Positions 51,199 to 60,860 are shown, counted from the stretch's first letter. The stretch: 64,000 nucleotides of DNA from Pseudomonas lalkuanensis (GCF_008807375.1 NZ_CP043311.1:4568001-4632000), one strand, 5' to 3'. Made by a program: numbers and translations. Notes: generated from the letters alone by a model not told the origin.

Positions 51199-52810
51199 AT
51201 TTCACGAAGTGATTACCCCAGCGCTCGGCCTGGCGCACCGACTGCACACGCAGGGTTTTGGCACCCTTCGCCTGCTCGGCGGCAGCGGCGATCTCGTCGT
51301 CGATGATCTTCGTCGACAGCGACAGCCAGCTGGTGGCGAAGGCCATGGCGTCCCCATTGATCTCCAGGGCGTTCAGGTCGATGTTGGCGGTGGTGTCGCA
51401 GCCCTGGTGGTAGCAGGGATCGAAGGGCTGGCCGGCGGCGCCGCCGTACTTCTGCGCCTGCTCTTCGCTCTTGATGTCTTCGGCGCCGGTGAACAGGCCA
51501 CCGAAGGGAATGCCCACTTCGAAGAACTGCGCGTAGTCGGAGCGGAAGTCGATCTGGGTGCCTTCGGCAGGCTCGCCACGCAGCTTGAAGTAGGCCTCGA
51601 AGAGACGCTCGATGGCAGCCGAGCCGGGCGGGCCCTGCAGGCCGAAGGAAGAGCCGTCGCCGTCATAGATGAAGTTGCCGAAGTTCGGCGAACCGATCAT
51701 GTCGAAGTTCAGGTACGCCTTGATCTTCTTGCGTTCCTCATCGCTCAGGCTGTTGACGTAGAAGGTCGAGCCCACCAGCCCGGACTCCTCCGCGCCCCAC
51801 CAGGCGAAACGCACCTTGTTCTGCGGGTGCGCCTTGCGCAGCAGCACGGCCATCTCCAGCAACGCCGCGCTGCCCGAGCCGTTGTCGTTGATGCCGGGGC
51901 CCTCGAACACCGAATCCAGGTGTGCGCCGGCCATGACCACGTTCTTCGGATCACCGCGTCGGGTTTCGGCCACCAGGTTGAAGGTCTGCGTCTTCTCGCG
52001 GATCACATCCGCCACCATGCGCAATTGCAGGCCGGGGGTCTGGGACCAGGCCACGCCGTTGTCATAGGTGGCGAACAGCGCCGGGATGCCGCCCTCGTAG
52101 GTGTCGCCCAGGGTGACGTTTTCCAGGCCCTTGCGCTCCTCGGTATTGCCCTGGTTGAAGATGATCACGCCCGCCGCACCCGCCGCCGCGGCGTTCTCCG
52201 CCTTCAGCTCGAAGTTGCAGCTGCCGCGCTGGACCAGGGCGATGGCGCCACTGGGGAATCCGGTGAAATCCTCCGCTTCGCAGCCGCTGGTGGAGGTATT
52301 GCCGGCGCCGAGGGACAGGTCCACCGGTACCACCGGGGCGCTGACGTCGCCGGCATCGGTCTGCGACAGGTAGTTGAAGTCCTCCTCCCAGACGTATTCC
52401 GCCGGTTGCGGCGTCAATGCCTGCAGGGTGCCCGGTCCCTTGGGAAAGTAGGCGGTGAAGGGGAACGGCTGTACCCGCACCTGGTAGCCGGCGCGCTCCA
52501 GGGTCTGCTTCACGTAGTCGATCGAGGCCTGGTAGCCCGGCAGACCGGCAGCGCGATTGCCATCGTTGAGGGTGGCGATGTCCTGCAGCTCCTGCAGGCG
52601 GTGCATCACGTTGCTCGCCTGCAGACACCGCGGCAGTCCCACGGGTGTGCCAACCAGCACCGGTGATTTGCAGAGAGCGGGGTTGGGTTTGCCGGGACTC
52701 CAGTAATCGCCGAAGGCATCGCCTTCGGGCGCCGGGGCGGCAAGGGTGGAAGTGGAAACGGCTAGAACCAGGGAACCAACAACACGTCTGACGTTGTTCT
52801 TGTGGGTCAT
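51197..52810 (-). CDS. Secreted M28-family leucine aminopeptidase (PaAP-like)
   Basis: 537 aa, like the 536-aa P. aeruginosa PaAP (PA2939). Start MTHKNNVRRV behind AAAGGATTG; signal peptide with GSLVLAVSTSTLAAPA. A protease-associated (PA) domain (about 150-290: SGAIALVQRGSCNFELKAEN) is inserted before the M28 catalytic domain with zinc ligands in GAHLDSV, INDNGSG, AEESGLVG, NFDMIG and CYHQGC. Exported to the medium or outer membrane vesicles in P. aeruginosa, where it removes N-terminal residues and modulates biofilm. Monocistronic with its own terminator. Confidence 0.93.
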   Translation of the reverse strand: MTHKNNVRRVVGSLVLAVSTSTLAAPAPEGDAFGDYWSPGKPNPALCKSPVLVGTPVGLPRCLQASNVMHRLQELQDIATLNDGNRAAGLPGYQASIDYVKQTLERAGYQVRVQPFPFTAYFPKGPGTLQALTPQPAEYVWEEDFNYLSQTDAGDVSAPVVPVDLSLGAGNTSTSGCEAEDFTGFPSGAIALVQRGSCNFELKAENAAAAGAAGVIIFNQGNTEERKGLENVTLGDTYEGGIPALFATYDNGVAWSQTPGLQLRMVADVIREKTQTFNLVAETRRGDPKNVVMAGAHLDSVFEGPGINDNGSGSAALLEMAVLLRKAHPQNKVRFAWWGAEESGLVGSTFYVNSLSDEERKKIKAYLNFDMIGSPNFGNFIYDGDGSSFGLQGPPGSAAIERLFEAYFKLRGEPAEGTQIDFRSDYAQFFEVGIPFGGLFTGAEDIKSEEQAQKYGGAAGQPFDPCYHQGCDTTANIDLNALEINGDAMAFATSWLSLSTKIIDDEIAAAAEQAKGAKTLRVQSVRQAERWGNHFVK

Positions 52811-53093
52811 GACTTCAATCCTTTTGAAGTGGTTGTAGGCGGCCTGCCGTGGCATTGCGCCACTGTCCTGTACGGCATCCTCGGGAACAGGCCTGAGAGA
52901 ACAGACTGGCGCAAGGTCATTCGGTTCTTCCGGGCATGTGTAAAAAACGTGCACTTTGTCGCCTTTTTCGCAGCAAATTGACGGAGATAGGCCACTGAAT
53001 AGCCATCAAAAAGATGGCCACCTCATATCACCAGCCCGTACGGCAGGTGCGTAGGTTCTATGCTGAAGGCATCCCCCGATACAGGAAGCAGCC

Positions 53094-53795
53094 ATGTGCG
53101 GCCGCTACGTCAGCCCCTCCGATCGCGCCATCGAAGACTATTGGCACATCGGCGCACGGGAATCGGGGCGCTGGATCCAGAGCTTCAATGTGGCCCCCAC
53201 CAGCCAGGTGCCGATGCTGCGCCTGGATGAACAAGGGGGGTTGGAACTGGTGCCGGCGCGCTGGGGCCTGATCCCCTCCTGGTGGAAAGAGGCGAAGCCG
53301 CCGACCATGTCCTTCTTCGCCCGCAGTGAAGAGGCTGCCGGCAAGCCCCTGTGGCGCCAGAGCTTGCGCAGCCACCGCTGCCTGATGCCCGCCCATGGCT
53401 GGTACGAATGGAACCCGAATCAACAGGTACGCAACGCCAGCGGCCGCCTGGTCCACCAGCCCTACTACCTCTACAGCCCGAACGACCGGCTCCTGGCCAT
53501 CGCCGCCATGTGGGCCACCTGGACCGGCCCGGAAGGACAGGCCATCACCTCGTGCGCCCTGCTCACACGGGAAGCCGCACCGGCCATTCGCGCCATCCAC
53601 CAGCGCATGCCGGTGATACTGCCGCCGGAACAGTTCGCCTTGTGGCTGGACCCCGAAACGCCGGGCGAACAGGTGCAGCAGGTCATCGCCCAGGCACGCG
53701 ATGACTTCACCGGGCACGCGGTTTCCACACGGGTGAACAGTGCACAGAACGATGACGAGGGATTGATCGAGGCGATTGCCGAGCCAAGCCTCTGA
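53094..53795 (+). CDS. SOS response-associated peptidase (SRAP/YedK/HMCES)
   Basis: 233 aa. Cys2 (MCGRY) becomes N-terminal after Met removal and links to abasic sites in single-stranded DNA. NVAPTSQVPML, SFFARSEEAAGKPLW, PAHGWYEW (catalytic Glu) and IHQRMPVIL (catalytic His) are all conserved. It shields abasic sites during replication. CAGGAAGCAGCC precedes the start. No LexA box was found directly upstream despite the imu operon nearby. Confidence 0.93.
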   Translation: MCGRYVSPSDRAIEDYWHIGARESGRWIQSFNVAPTSQVPMLRLDEQGGLELVPARWGLIPSWWKEAKPPTMSFFARSEEAAGKPLWRQSLRSHRCLMPAHGWYEWNPNQQVRNASGRLVHQPYYLYSPNDRLLAIAAMWATWTGPEGQAITSCALLTREAAPAIRAIHQRMPVILPPEQFALWLDPETPGEQVQQVIAQARDDFTGHAVSTRVNSAQNDDEGLIEAIAEPSL

Positions 53796-53819
53796 AGGTG
53801 CCTGCCCGCCGAAGGTGTT

Positions 53820-54080
53820 CTACTCGCCTGCCACCAATCGCAATCGGGCGGGCGTCGACGTTCGCACGTCGATATACGAATAGAGGGTCGTGTACGCGCT
53901 GATGGCTATCCGTTCAGCCACCAATAGCCGCTCGAACTCCATCATCTGGTCATCCGACCAAGGGACTGCTGCTTCTTCCAGGAAAGCCACCATTGAGATG
54001 TGCGCGGCAGAAACATTGAGCGAGAGCCGGCGCAGCTCCGCCCAGTAAACCGGTTCGATCACGAATCGCTCCTGGTGCAT
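53820..54080 (-). CDS. Hypothetical small protein
   Basis: 86 aa from the ATG (MHQERFVIEPVYW) with GGAAG 5 nt upstream; a GTG one codon earlier is possible. Mostly helical and amphipathic, no cysteine, no signal peptide. FLEEAAVPWSDDQMMEFERL and LVAERIAISAYTTLYSYIDV are the recognisable segments. No family known to me. Codon usage is less GC3-biased than in neighbours, suggesting a lineage-specific gene. Divergent from the lipoprotein gene at 54368. Confidence 0.55.
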   Translation of the reverse strand: MHQERFVIEPVYWAELRRLSLNVSAAHISMVAFLEEAAVPWSDDQMMEFERLLVAERIAISAYTTLYSYIDVRTSTPARLRLVAGE

Positions 54081-54367
54081 CACGCTTCCAGATGCACATG
54101 ATTAGCAATAGCGTACCAACTTCAAGCTCGCCAGCCGGGAACGAGAAATCCGGTGAACGGCATTTGCAGCCCCACAAACGGACCTCTTCAAGACCAGCGC
54201 CCTTTCGTTCGCCCGATGCCGGCATACACTTGTTCCGCACAGGCAGCGGCCAACCGGGGGAGGATTCCCGCCCCCTTCGTCGACGGCCTCCGCTCCCAGG
54301 CGCCCTGCCCCAACGGCTAACCGACGACAAGCCGGGTAGCCAAATGCACCTGCCTGGAGCAACAGCC

Positions 54368-54754
54368 ATGAAAACAATCCACCCTGGCCACCCTTCGGCT
54401 TCATTCCTCGGCGGCAGTGTCCTGATCCTTTCCACCCTGCTGATCGCAACAGGCTGTGCGCAGAACCCCGATATCAGAAGCAGCCGGGACGGTACGTCCG
54501 GCATCACCAGCCGAGCCAATTCCGACTACGTGGATTGCGTGAAAGGTGGCATTCGGCACGACGCCCAGACGTTCACCTCGGAAGAGAACGGCAAGACCCT
54601 TCTCTTCGTCGGCAGCACCGATCCCGACAAGGCCTCGGGGCTGGTCGAACTCTCCGACAGCCAGGGACAGAAGCAGTTCTCCGTCTTCCAGCGCAACGCA
54701 TGGCAGGACAAGGGCCGGCTGATCAATGCGGCGATAATGTGCTCCAACTCCTGA
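54368..54754 (+). CDS. Putative lipoprotein
   Basis: 128 aa; ATG after TGGAGCAACAGCC. A hydrophobic signal (VLILSTLLIATGC) ends in a lipobox with the lipidated Cys. The mature part has two further cysteines (DCVKGG, MCSNS) that could form a disulfide, and a stretch GKTLLFVGSTDPDKASGLVE. No known family. An upstream in-frame extension lacks a credible start. Followed by a strong terminator. Confidence 0.75.
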   Translation: MKTIHPGHPSASFLGGSVLILSTLLIATGCAQNPDIRSSRDGTSGITSRANSDYVDCVKGGIRHDAQTFTSEENGKTLLFVGSTDPDKASGLVELSDSQGQKQFSVFQRNAWQDKGRLINAAIMCSNS

Positions 54755-54765
54755 GCCACTGAAAG

Positions 54766-54803
54766 CAAAAAGCCCCGCAGACCAAGGTCTGCGGGGCTTT
54801 TCT
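54766..54803. terminator. Intrinsic terminator (bidirectional form)
   Basis: AAAAAGCCCCGCAGACC-AAGGTCTGCGGGGCTTTTCT: a 12-bp stem with A- and T-runs between the lipoprotein gene and the tRNA. Confidence 0.9.
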
Positions 54804-54808
54804 GGATA

Positions 54809-54898
54809 TGGCGGGAAGATAGGGATTTGAACCCTAGGTGCCATTGCTGACACAACGGATTTCGAATCCGTCCCGTTCGGCCACTCCGGCATCTTCCC
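54809..54898 (-). tRNA. tRNA-Ser (anticodon CGA)
   Basis: 90 nt with encoded CCA. Acceptor GGGAAGA/TCTTCCC, anticodon stem ACGGA/TCCGT around loop TTCGAAA (anticodon CGA, reading UCG), long class II variable arm (TGTCAGCAATGGCA) and T-loop GTTCAAAT. A tRNA-Ser next to purC matches the P. aeruginosa order as I recall it. Confidence 0.95.
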
Positions 54899-55006
54899 GA
54901 ACGGCGCGCATGATACCAGCTGAAAGGCCATTGGCGAAGCCCGTCGGGGAGATTTTTTCGCGTGGTTTCAGATGGTTGCGGTGCGAGAGGGATCGCTGCG
55001 CGATCC

Positions 55007-55050
55007 TTGGCGAATGAGTTCGCCCCTACAGGGAGGGGCGAATTGCGGGT
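55007..55050. repeat. REP-like element
   Basis: TTGGCGAATGAGTTCGCCCC then TACAGGGAGGGGCGAATTGC; partial palindrome of the window-wide family, just after the purC stop on the complementary strand. Confidence 0.65.
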
Positions 55051-55057
55051 GGAGCGA

Positions 55058-55927
55058 TCAGGACGTCAGCTTGGTCAGGGCTTCGCGGTACTTGTCGGCG
55101 GTCTTCTGCGCGACTTCGGCGGGTACGGCGGGCGCCGGAGGTTCCTTGTTCCAGCCGGTGGACTCCAGCCAGTCGCGGACGAACTGTTTGTCGAAGCTCG
55201 GCGGGTTCTTGCCTTCGACGTAGCTTTCCACCGGCCAGAAACGGCTGGAGTCAGGGGTCAGCACTTCGTCCATCAGGGTCAGGGTGCCGTCTTCGTCAAT
55301 GCCGAACTCGAACTTCGTGTCGGCGATGATGATGCCGCGGGTGGCGGCGTATTCGACGGCGGTGGTGTACAGGGCGATGGCGGTGTCACGGACCTTGGCG
55401 GCCAGTTCCTTGCCGATGATGGCTTCGCACTGCTCGAAGGAGATGTTCTCGTCGTGGTCGCCGACGGCGGCCTTGGTCGAGGGGGTGAAGATGGGCTGCG
55501 GGAGCTTGGAGGCTTCCTTGAGGCCAGCCGGCAGCTGGATGCCGCAGACGGTGCCGGTCTTCTGGTATTCCTTCCAGCCGGAGCCGACGATGTAGCCGCG
55601 CACGATGGCTTCGACGGCGACGGGCTTCAGGCGCTTGGCGACCACGGCACGGCCCTCCACCAGGGGCAGTTCGGCGGCGGGAACCACGTCTTCCACCTTG
55701 TCGCCGGTGAAGTGGTTGGGCACGACGTCCTGGAGCTTGTCGAACCAGAAGTTGGAGATGGCGGTGAGGATCTTGCCCTTGTCGGGAATCGGCTGCTCGA
55801 GGATCACGTCGAACGCGGAAAGGCGATCAGTGGCGACCATCAGCATGCGCTTGTCGTCGATTTCGTAAAGGTCGCGGACCTTACCCGAGTAGATCTTCTT
55901 CAGGCTGAGGGTGGTGGGTGTGCTCAT
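55058..55927 (-). CDS. purC: SAICAR synthase (long, Ade1-like type)
   Basis: 289 aa; start [10 protein letters not shown] with AAGGCGGAAAACGAC upstream. Ligates aspartate to CAIR in purine synthesis. [46 protein letters not shown] and [15 protein letters not shown] are hallmarks of the long form found in yeast Ade1 and many beta-proteobacteria. P. aeruginosa PurC at the same position (between nlpB/bamC side and tRNA-Ser) is the short 236-aa E. coli-like form as I recall it. The gene next to it there (PA1012, a metallo-beta-lactamase-fold protein) is absent here. A locus-specific replacement is inferred. Confidence 0.92.
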   Translation of the reverse strand: MSTPTTLSLKKIYSGKVRDLYEIDDKRMLMVATDRLSAFDVILEQPIPDKGKILTAISNFWFDKLQDVVPNHFTGDKVEDVVPAAELPLVEGRAVVAKRLKPVAVEAIVRGYIVGSGWKEYQKTGTVCGIQLPAGLKEASKLPQPIFTPSTKAAVGDHDENISFEQCEAIIGKELAAKVRDTAIALYTTAVEYAATRGIIIADTKFEFGIDEDGTLTLMDEVLTPDSSRFWPVESYVEGKNPPSFDKQFVRDWLESTGWNKEPPAPAVPAEVAQKTADKYREALTKLTS

Positions 55928-55944
55928 GTCGTTTTCCGCCTTTA

Positions 55945-55979
55945 TCAAACGAAACAGGCGAAACCCGGGGGTTTCGCCT
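55945..55979 (-). terminator. Hairpin after bamC
   Basis: AGGCGAAAC-CCCCGG-GTTTCGCCT, a perfect 9-bp stem, followed on the minus strand by TGTTTCGTTT. Weak T-run; may end the dapA-bamC transcript before purC. Confidence 0.5.
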
Positions 55980-56022
55980 TGTTGTTTCCACGATTCGCCG
56001 CGGTGCGGCGTACCTCTTGCTC

Positions 56023-57141
56023 TTAGCCGAGGTTTTCCTGGATCAGGGTCAGCACGCGGCGCGCCACATCGGCGGGAGCCACGGTGTTGATGTCCTTCTC
56101 CACGGTGACCTGGACGCTCTCGCCAACGCGGGTCAGGCGAACCTGGTAACGCTCGGCGCGGGCTTCGATCTCCTCCTCGCTGGGGTCGCTGCCCCAGAGG
56201 CTGGCGAAGAAGCCGGGTTTCTCGTCTTTCTTCACGGCGCCTTCGGCGAGGTTGATGTAGTAGACGCCCAGGCTGCGGTTCAGGTCGTCGACGCGAACGT
56301 CGGCGGTTTCCAGGGCGCGGCCGACGCTGGACCAGGAACGGTCGAAGTCGGCACCAAGGCTGAGCATGGGGTTGCCGTTGCCGTCCTCGGACAGGGTCAC
56401 GCGGCTCGGAGCGTCGAAGTCGCGGGCGGCGAGCAGGGACACGGAACCGCCTTGTTCGGCACTGCGCGCCATGCTGGCGAGCATTTCATCCAGCAGCGCG
56501 GCTTCCAGGCTCGGGCTGTCGGAGCGGCTCGGCCAGCCGGTGTCGGCGGTGCTGCCGGCCGGACGGGAGGTGGTCAGGACGAAGATTTCGCTGGTATTGC
56601 GCTGCACACCCGGCTCGATACGCACACGGGCGCGGATTTCGCTGTCCGGCTCGACACCGCTGACGCGACTGCCCAGGCGACGGGCCAGGGGACCGGAGAG
56701 CTGGTCGAGGCGCTGCCAGTCGGTACTGAATTCACCGGTCTGCGGACGTTCGTCGGCGATGCGGAAGCCGCCGTCTTCGAAGAACTGGCGAGCTACCGGC
56801 CAGACTTCGGCCGGCACGCGCTGGGCAACTACCCAACGGGAGTCGCCGCTCTTCTGCAGGCTGTAGTCGCTGACTTCGCCCTTGGCCTGGAGTGCCTGTG
56901 GGCGCGGTACTTCGAATTCACCTTCGGCGCGGCTGGCGGCGACGTTCATCGGCACCGGCAGCAACGGGTCGAGACGCTTGGCGTCGACATTCGGCGGGAG
57001 CTGCATGGGTGCAGTCTGGCGCGATTCGAGATAGTCGCTGCCGCGGTCGCGGAAGTAGCCATCTTGGCCCCAGAGCCAGCCGCAACCGCTGGTGCTGGAA
57101 ATGATCAGGGCGAGTGCGGAGAGTCCGGCCAGTCGCTTCAT
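56023..57141 (-). CDS. bamC: Outer membrane assembly lipoprotein BamC
   Basis: 372 aa. Lipoprotein signal [20 protein letters not shown]; the unstructured N-terminus ([16 protein letters not shown]) that contacts BamD is followed by two helix-grip domains ([40 protein letters not shown]). A component of the BAM complex inserting outer membrane proteins. Starts 19 bp after dapA, the usual gene order. Confidence 0.93.
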   Translation of the reverse strand: MKRLAGLSALALIISSTSGCGWLWGQDGYFRDRGSDYLESRQTAPMQLPPNVDAKRLDPLLPVPMNVAASRAEGEFEVPRPQALQAKGEVSDYSLQKSGDSRWVVAQRVPAEVWPVARQFFEDGGFRIADERPQTGEFSTDWQRLDQLSGPLARRLGSRVSGVEPDSEIRARVRIEPGVQRNTSEIFVLTTSRPAGSTADTGWPSRSDSPSLEAALLDEMLASMARSAEQGGSVSLLAARDFDAPSRVTLSEDGNGNPMLSLGADFDRSWSSVGRALETADVRVDDLNRSLGVYYINLAEGAVKKDEKPGFFASLWGSDPSEEEIEARAERYQVRLTRVGESVQVTVEKDINTVAPADVARRVLTLIQENLG

Positions 57142-57160
57142 GCGGATTGTTTCCTTGGAA

Positions 57161-58039
57161 TTAGGCCAGTACGCCGGTCTGGCGCATGGCTTGACGCAGA
57201 GGCTCGTGGCAACGCGGGCTGAGCCAGGTGAGCGGCAGGCGGATGCCGTCCGGGATCAGACCCATTTCGTGCAGGGCGAACTTCACGGGGATCGGGTTGG
57301 ACTCGATGAACAGAGCCTTGTGCAGCGGCATCAGCTTGTCGTTGATGGCGCGGGCGGCTTCGGCCTCGCCACGCATGGCTGCGGCGCAGAGATCAGCCAT
57401 GGCGCGCGGAGCGACGTTGGCGGTTACCGAGATGTTGCCCTTGCCGCCCATCAGCATCAGCTCGACGGCGGTGGCGTCGTCACCGGAGTAGACGAGAAAA
57501 TCCTTGCTGACGCGGTTCAGTACTTCCTGGCCGCGCTGCAGGTCGCCGGTGGCTTCCTTGATACCGATGATGTTGCTGATCTTCGACAGGCGCTCGACGG
57601 TCTCCGGCAGCATGTCGCACACGGTGCGGCCCGGTACGTTGTAGAGGATCTGCGGGATGGCCACGGCTTCGGCGATGTGGCGGAAGTGCTGGTACAGGCC
57701 TTCCTGGGTCGGCTTGTTGTAGTACGGGGTCACCAGCAGGCAGGCATCGGCGCCGACTCGCTTGGCAGCAGCGGTGAGTTCGACCGACTCACGGGTGGAG
57801 TTGCCACCAGTACCGGCGATCACCGGGATCCGGCCATTGACCTGGTCGACCACTCGGCGGATCACTTCGACATGCTCGGTGACATCCAGCGTGGCGGACT
57901 CGCCCGTAGTGCCGACGGCGACTATGGCGTTGGTGCCCTCTTGAAGATGGAAGTCAACGAGCTTGGAGAGGCTGTCCCAGTCCAATTGACCCTGCGCATC
58001 CATGGGCGTAACCAGTGCCACCATACTGCCCGCAATCAT
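57161..58039 (-). CDS. dapA: 4-hydroxy-tetrahydrodipicolinate synthase
   Basis: 292 aa, the standard length; start [10 protein letters not shown] behind AGGAGCGGTTGC. TIM-barrel lyase with GTTGESATL, the Tyr of [17 protein letters not shown] and Schiff-base Lys in GIKEATGD. Condenses pyruvate and aspartate semialdehyde for lysine and peptidoglycan synthesis. Operon with bamC; divergent from gcvR. Confidence 0.97.
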   Translation of the reverse strand: MIAGSMVALVTPMDAQGQLDWDSLSKLVDFHLQEGTNAIVAVGTTGESATLDVTEHVEVIRRVVDQVNGRIPVIAGTGGNSTRESVELTAAAKRVGADACLLVTPYYNKPTQEGLYQHFRHIAEAVAIPQILYNVPGRTVCDMLPETVERLSKISNIIGIKEATGDLQRGQEVLNRVSKDFLVYSGDDATAVELMLMGGKGNISVTANVAPRAMADLCAAAMRGEAEAARAINDKLMPLHKALFIESNPIPVKFALHEMGLIPDGIRLPLTWLSPRCHEPLRQAMRQTGVLA

Positions 58040-58217
58040 GCAACCGCTCCTGCCGGAAAAAGAGAGCCGTAATGGTACTGTCGGCTCTGGCCTTGCACAA
58101 GGTGAACGCAAGCGCCGTCAGGCGGTTGCGGCATTTCCCTCGGCGACGCTTTTCGCTAACCTTCCCTGTTTGAACAGCGCGGCCCTGGCCGCCCTCCCCT
58201 CGTTTTAGGAATGCTGC

Positions 58218-58775
58218 ATGTCCACCACCCCGCCCCGCGAACAATTCCTCTTGATCAGTGCCCTGGGCCGCAACCCGATGGAGCTGACCAACGTGCTGTG
58301 CCGAGCCAGCCAGGAAAACCGCTGCGCCGTGGTCAGCAGCCGCCTGACCCGCCACGGCGAATTCAGCGCCCTGGTGCTGCAGATCTCCGGCAGCTGGGAT
58401 GGCCTGGCCCGCCTGGAATCGGGCGTGTCGGCCCTGTCCAAGCGCCATGGCTTCACCGCCAACATGACCCGCAGCCACGCCATGGAGATTCGTCCCCAGG
58501 CCCTGCCCTACGTGGCCTACGTCAGCGCTGCCTATCGCCCGGACATCCTCAACGAGCTGTGCCAGTTCTTCATCGACCATCGCGTCGAGCTGGAAAACCT
58601 CACCTGCGATACCTACCAGGCGCCGCAGACCGGCAGCACCATGCTCAATGCCACCATCACCGTGACCCTGCCCGCGGGCACCCAGATCAGCTGGCTGCGC
58701 GACCAGTTCCTGGACTTCGCCGACGCCCTGAACCTGGATGCGCTGATCGAGCCCTGGCGTCCGCAACACCCCTGA
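58218..58775 (+). CDS. GcvR-like ACT-domain regulator
   Basis: 185 aa; ATG with AGGA upstream. Two ACT-like domains (LISALGRNPMELTNVLCRAS; VAYVSAAYRPDILNELCQFF). The family includes the glycine cleavage repressor GcvR, which acts by binding GcvA in E. coli. Located between dapA and bcp as in P. aeruginosa (PA1009). Followed by bcp after 13 bp, probably co-transcribed. Confidence 0.85.
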   Translation: MSTTPPREQFLLISALGRNPMELTNVLCRASQENRCAVVSSRLTRHGEFSALVLQISGSWDGLARLESGVSALSKRHGFTANMTRSHAMEIRPQALPYVAYVSAAYRPDILNELCQFFIDHRVELENLTCDTYQAPQTGSTMLNATITVTLPAGTQISWLRDQFLDFADALNLDALIEPWRPQHP

Positions 58776-58788
58776 GGAGCCCCGAAAC

Positions 58789-59262
58789 ATGGCCGTTTCC
58801 CTGAACCAGCCCGTCGTCGATTTCACCGCCCAGGCCACCAGCGGCGTGGAAGTCAGCCTGTCGGCCCTCAAGGGCAAGCAGGTCGTGCTGTATTTCTATC
58901 CGAAGGACAGCACCCCCGGCTGCACCACCGAAGGCCAGGGCTTTCGCGACCAGCACCAGGCCTTCCTGGCGGCGAATACCCTGATCTTCGGCGTCTCCCG
59001 CGATGGCATGAAGTCCCACGAGAACTTCAAGTGCAAGCAGGAGTTCCCCTTCGAGCTGATCTCCGACAAGGACGAATCCCTCTGCCAGCTGTTCGACGTG
59101 ATCAAGCTGAAGAAGCTCTACGGCAAGGAATACATGGGCGTTGACCGCAGCACCTTCCTGATCGGCGCGGACGGAGTGCTGCGCCAGGAATGGCGCGGCG
59201 TGAAGGTCCCGGGCCATGTGGATGCGGTGCTCGCCGCCGCCCAGGCGCTGAACAAGGGCTGA
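58789..59262 (+). CDS. bcp: Peroxiredoxin Bcp/PrxQ type
   Basis: 157 aa. Peroxidatic Cys in STPGCTTEGQGF (residue 45); the usual resolving Cys five residues later is Gln, so this is a 1-Cys or atypical form, as in the P. aeruginosa homologue I recall. Two other cysteines (FKCKQEF, SLCQLF) could serve. Reduces H2O2 and organic peroxides with thioredoxin. Operon with gcvR; a strong terminator follows. Confidence 0.93.
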   Translation: MAVSLNQPVVDFTAQATSGVEVSLSALKGKQVVLYFYPKDSTPGCTTEGQGFRDQHQAFLAANTLIFGVSRDGMKSHENFKCKQEFPFELISDKDESLCQLFDVIKLKKLYGKEYMGVDRSTFLIGADGVLRQEWRGVKVPGHVDAVLAAAQALNKG

Positions 59263-59274
59263 TCACCCGTGAAT

Positions 59275-59303
59275 GAAAAAGGCCGCGATTGCGGCCTTTT
59301 TCA
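59275..59303. terminator. Bidirectional intrinsic terminator
   Basis: GAAAAAGGCCGC-GATT-GCGGCCTTTTTC between convergent bcp and the AI-2E/PerM-family gene. Confidence 0.9.
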
Positions 59304-59339
59304 TTTGGGCTGGGAGAGGTAGGAGCCCGATCGACGGGG

Positions 59340-60413
59340 CTATCCCCCTGCGGCCACATTCCCGGGGCCTGCGCGAGGCCAGGCGTCCAGCACGGCCTTG
59401 CACAGGGTGGCCAGCGGAATGGCGAAGAACACCCCCCAGAACCCCCAGAGCCCGCCGAACAGCAGCACGGCGCAGATGATCGCCACCGGGTGCAGGTTCA
59501 CCGCCTCGGAGAACAACAGCGGCACCAGCACATTGCCGTCCAGGGTCTGGATCACGGTGTAGACCACCATCAGGTAGATGAACTGGTCGCTCCAGCCCCA
59601 CTGGAACAGCGCGATCAGCGCTACCGGCACGGTCACCACCACGGCGCCGATGTAGGGCACCACCACCGAAAGCCCCACCAGCAGGGCCAGCAGCGCTGCA
59701 TAGTTGAGCCCCAGCCAGACGAAGGCGACATAGGTGACTCCGCCGCAGATGACGATCTCGATCACCTTGCCACGGATGTAATTGGCAATCTGGGTGTTCA
59801 CCTCGTCCCAGACCTGGGTCATCAACCCGCGCTCGCTGGGCAGGTAGCCACTGAACCAGCGCCCGATCAGTTCCCGGTCCTTGAGGAAGAAGAACACCAG
59901 GATCGGCACCAGCACCAGGTAGATCATGATGTTGACCAGCAGCGGCAGGCTGGACAGGGAGAAGGTCAGCGCCCACTGGCCGAACTTGGCCACTTCACTG
60001 CGAGTGACTTCGATGGCCCTCAGCACCTGCTCGTCGGTCACGACATGGGGGTAACGCTCGGGCAGGAGCAGCAGCAGCGACTGCCATTCAGCGAGCATGC
60101 CCGGCAGTTCCTGGAACAGGGTGCTGACCTGCTGCCAGAGCAGCGGCACCAGGACGCCGAGGATCAGCGCCAGGGCGCTGATGAAGAGGGTGAAAACAAT
60201 CCAGACCGCGAAGGTCTGCGGCAGCCGCAGGCGTTCCAGCAGGTTGACCATCCCCTGCATGAGGAAGGCCAGCACCATCCCCGCCAGCACGGGGGCGAGC
60301 ATGTTGCCGAGGGTGAGGACGGCGGTGAAGCCGAGAACCAGAACCACAGCCAGCACCACGGCTTGTTCATCCGAGAAGTAGCGCTGGACCCAGTCGCGAA
60401 GCACCTTGAGCAT
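59340..60413 (-). CDS. AI-2E/PerM-family permease
   Basis: 357 aa; start MLKVLRDWVQ with AAGGAACTCTG upstream. Seven to eight hydrophobic segments with the family motifs FFFLKDRELIGRW, NTQIANYIRGKVIEI and the C-terminal HPVAIICAVLLFGGLWGFWG. Inner-membrane transporter; substrates range from AI-2 to Na+/H+ exchange in relatives, so undefined here. Follows the TusA-like gene by 37 bp. Confidence 0.88.
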   Translation of the reverse strand: MLKVLRDWVQRYFSDEQAVVLAVVLVLGFTAVLTLGNMLAPVLAGMVLAFLMQGMVNLLERLRLPQTFAVWIVFTLFISALALILGVLVPLLWQQVSTLFQELPGMLAEWQSLLLLLPERYPHVVTDEQVLRAIEVTRSEVAKFGQWALTFSLSSLPLLVNIMIYLVLVPILVFFFLKDRELIGRWFSGYLPSERGLMTQVWDEVNTQIANYIRGKVIEIVICGGVTYVAFVWLGLNYAALLALLVGLSVVVPYIGAVVVTVPVALIALFQWGWSDQFIYLMVVYTVIQTLDGNVLVPLLFSEAVNLHPVAIICAVLLFGGLWGFWGVFFAIPLATLCKAVLDAWPRAGPGNVAAGG

Positions 60414-60450
60414 CAGAGTTCCTTGGATGGCCCGCCGCGCGGGCCCTGTG

Positions 60451-60702
60451 TCAGGCCTTTCGCAGCCAGTAGCGGAATACGCCGTCTTCGACCTCTTCTC
60501 GCAGCAACTGGTGCCCGGCCAGTTGCGCGAAGGCACGGAAATCCCGCTGGGAGCCGGCATCGGTGGCGATCACCTTGAGCACCGCACCGCTTGGCAGCCG
60601 GTTGAGTTCGAGCTTGGCCTTGAGCAGGGGCAAGGGGCAATTGAGGCCGCTGGCATCCAGCTCGACGTCGAAGGCTTCGGCTCGACTGGCGGTGTCAGTC
60701 AT
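60451..60702 (-). CDS. TusA-family sulfur carrier
   Basis: 83 aa. The CPLPLLKAK motif with the reactive Cys (residue 22) defines the TusA family. The P. aeruginosa counterpart PA1006 is needed for molybdenum cofactor-dependent nitrate respiration. Transcribed with the permease gene downstream; divergent from bepA. Confidence 0.88.
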   Translation of the reverse strand: MTDTASRAEAFDVELDASGLNCPLPLLKAKLELNRLPSGAVLKVIATDAGSQRDFRAFAQLAGHQLLREEVEDGVFRYWLRKA

Positions 60703-60860
60703 GATGGTTCTCCGGGGAAAGGTGCCTGGCGGCTCGCTCGGGAAGGTCGCGTGGCGATAATACTTGAGCGGATGGTTAGGATAGCGAAGGTGGAGCGCCG
60801 CTGGCCAGCCGGCGCCGCTGGAGGCTACATTTAGGCCTTTGCCGCCAACGAGCCCAGTGC

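Noticed and set aside
51197-52810. Reading the terminator at 51011-51045 as belonging to the M28 aminopeptidase
   Set aside because: That gene has its own terminator overlapping its stop codon, and the LexA box lies between the two.
53094-53795. SRAP gene as a member of the LexA regulon
   Set aside because: No CTGT-N8-ACAG site is visible in its upstream region despite the nearby imu operon.
58789-59262. Missing resolving cysteine in Bcp as an anomaly
   Set aside because: The same Gln at that position is, as I recall, normal in Pseudomonas Bcp; it is a known 1-Cys-like variant.
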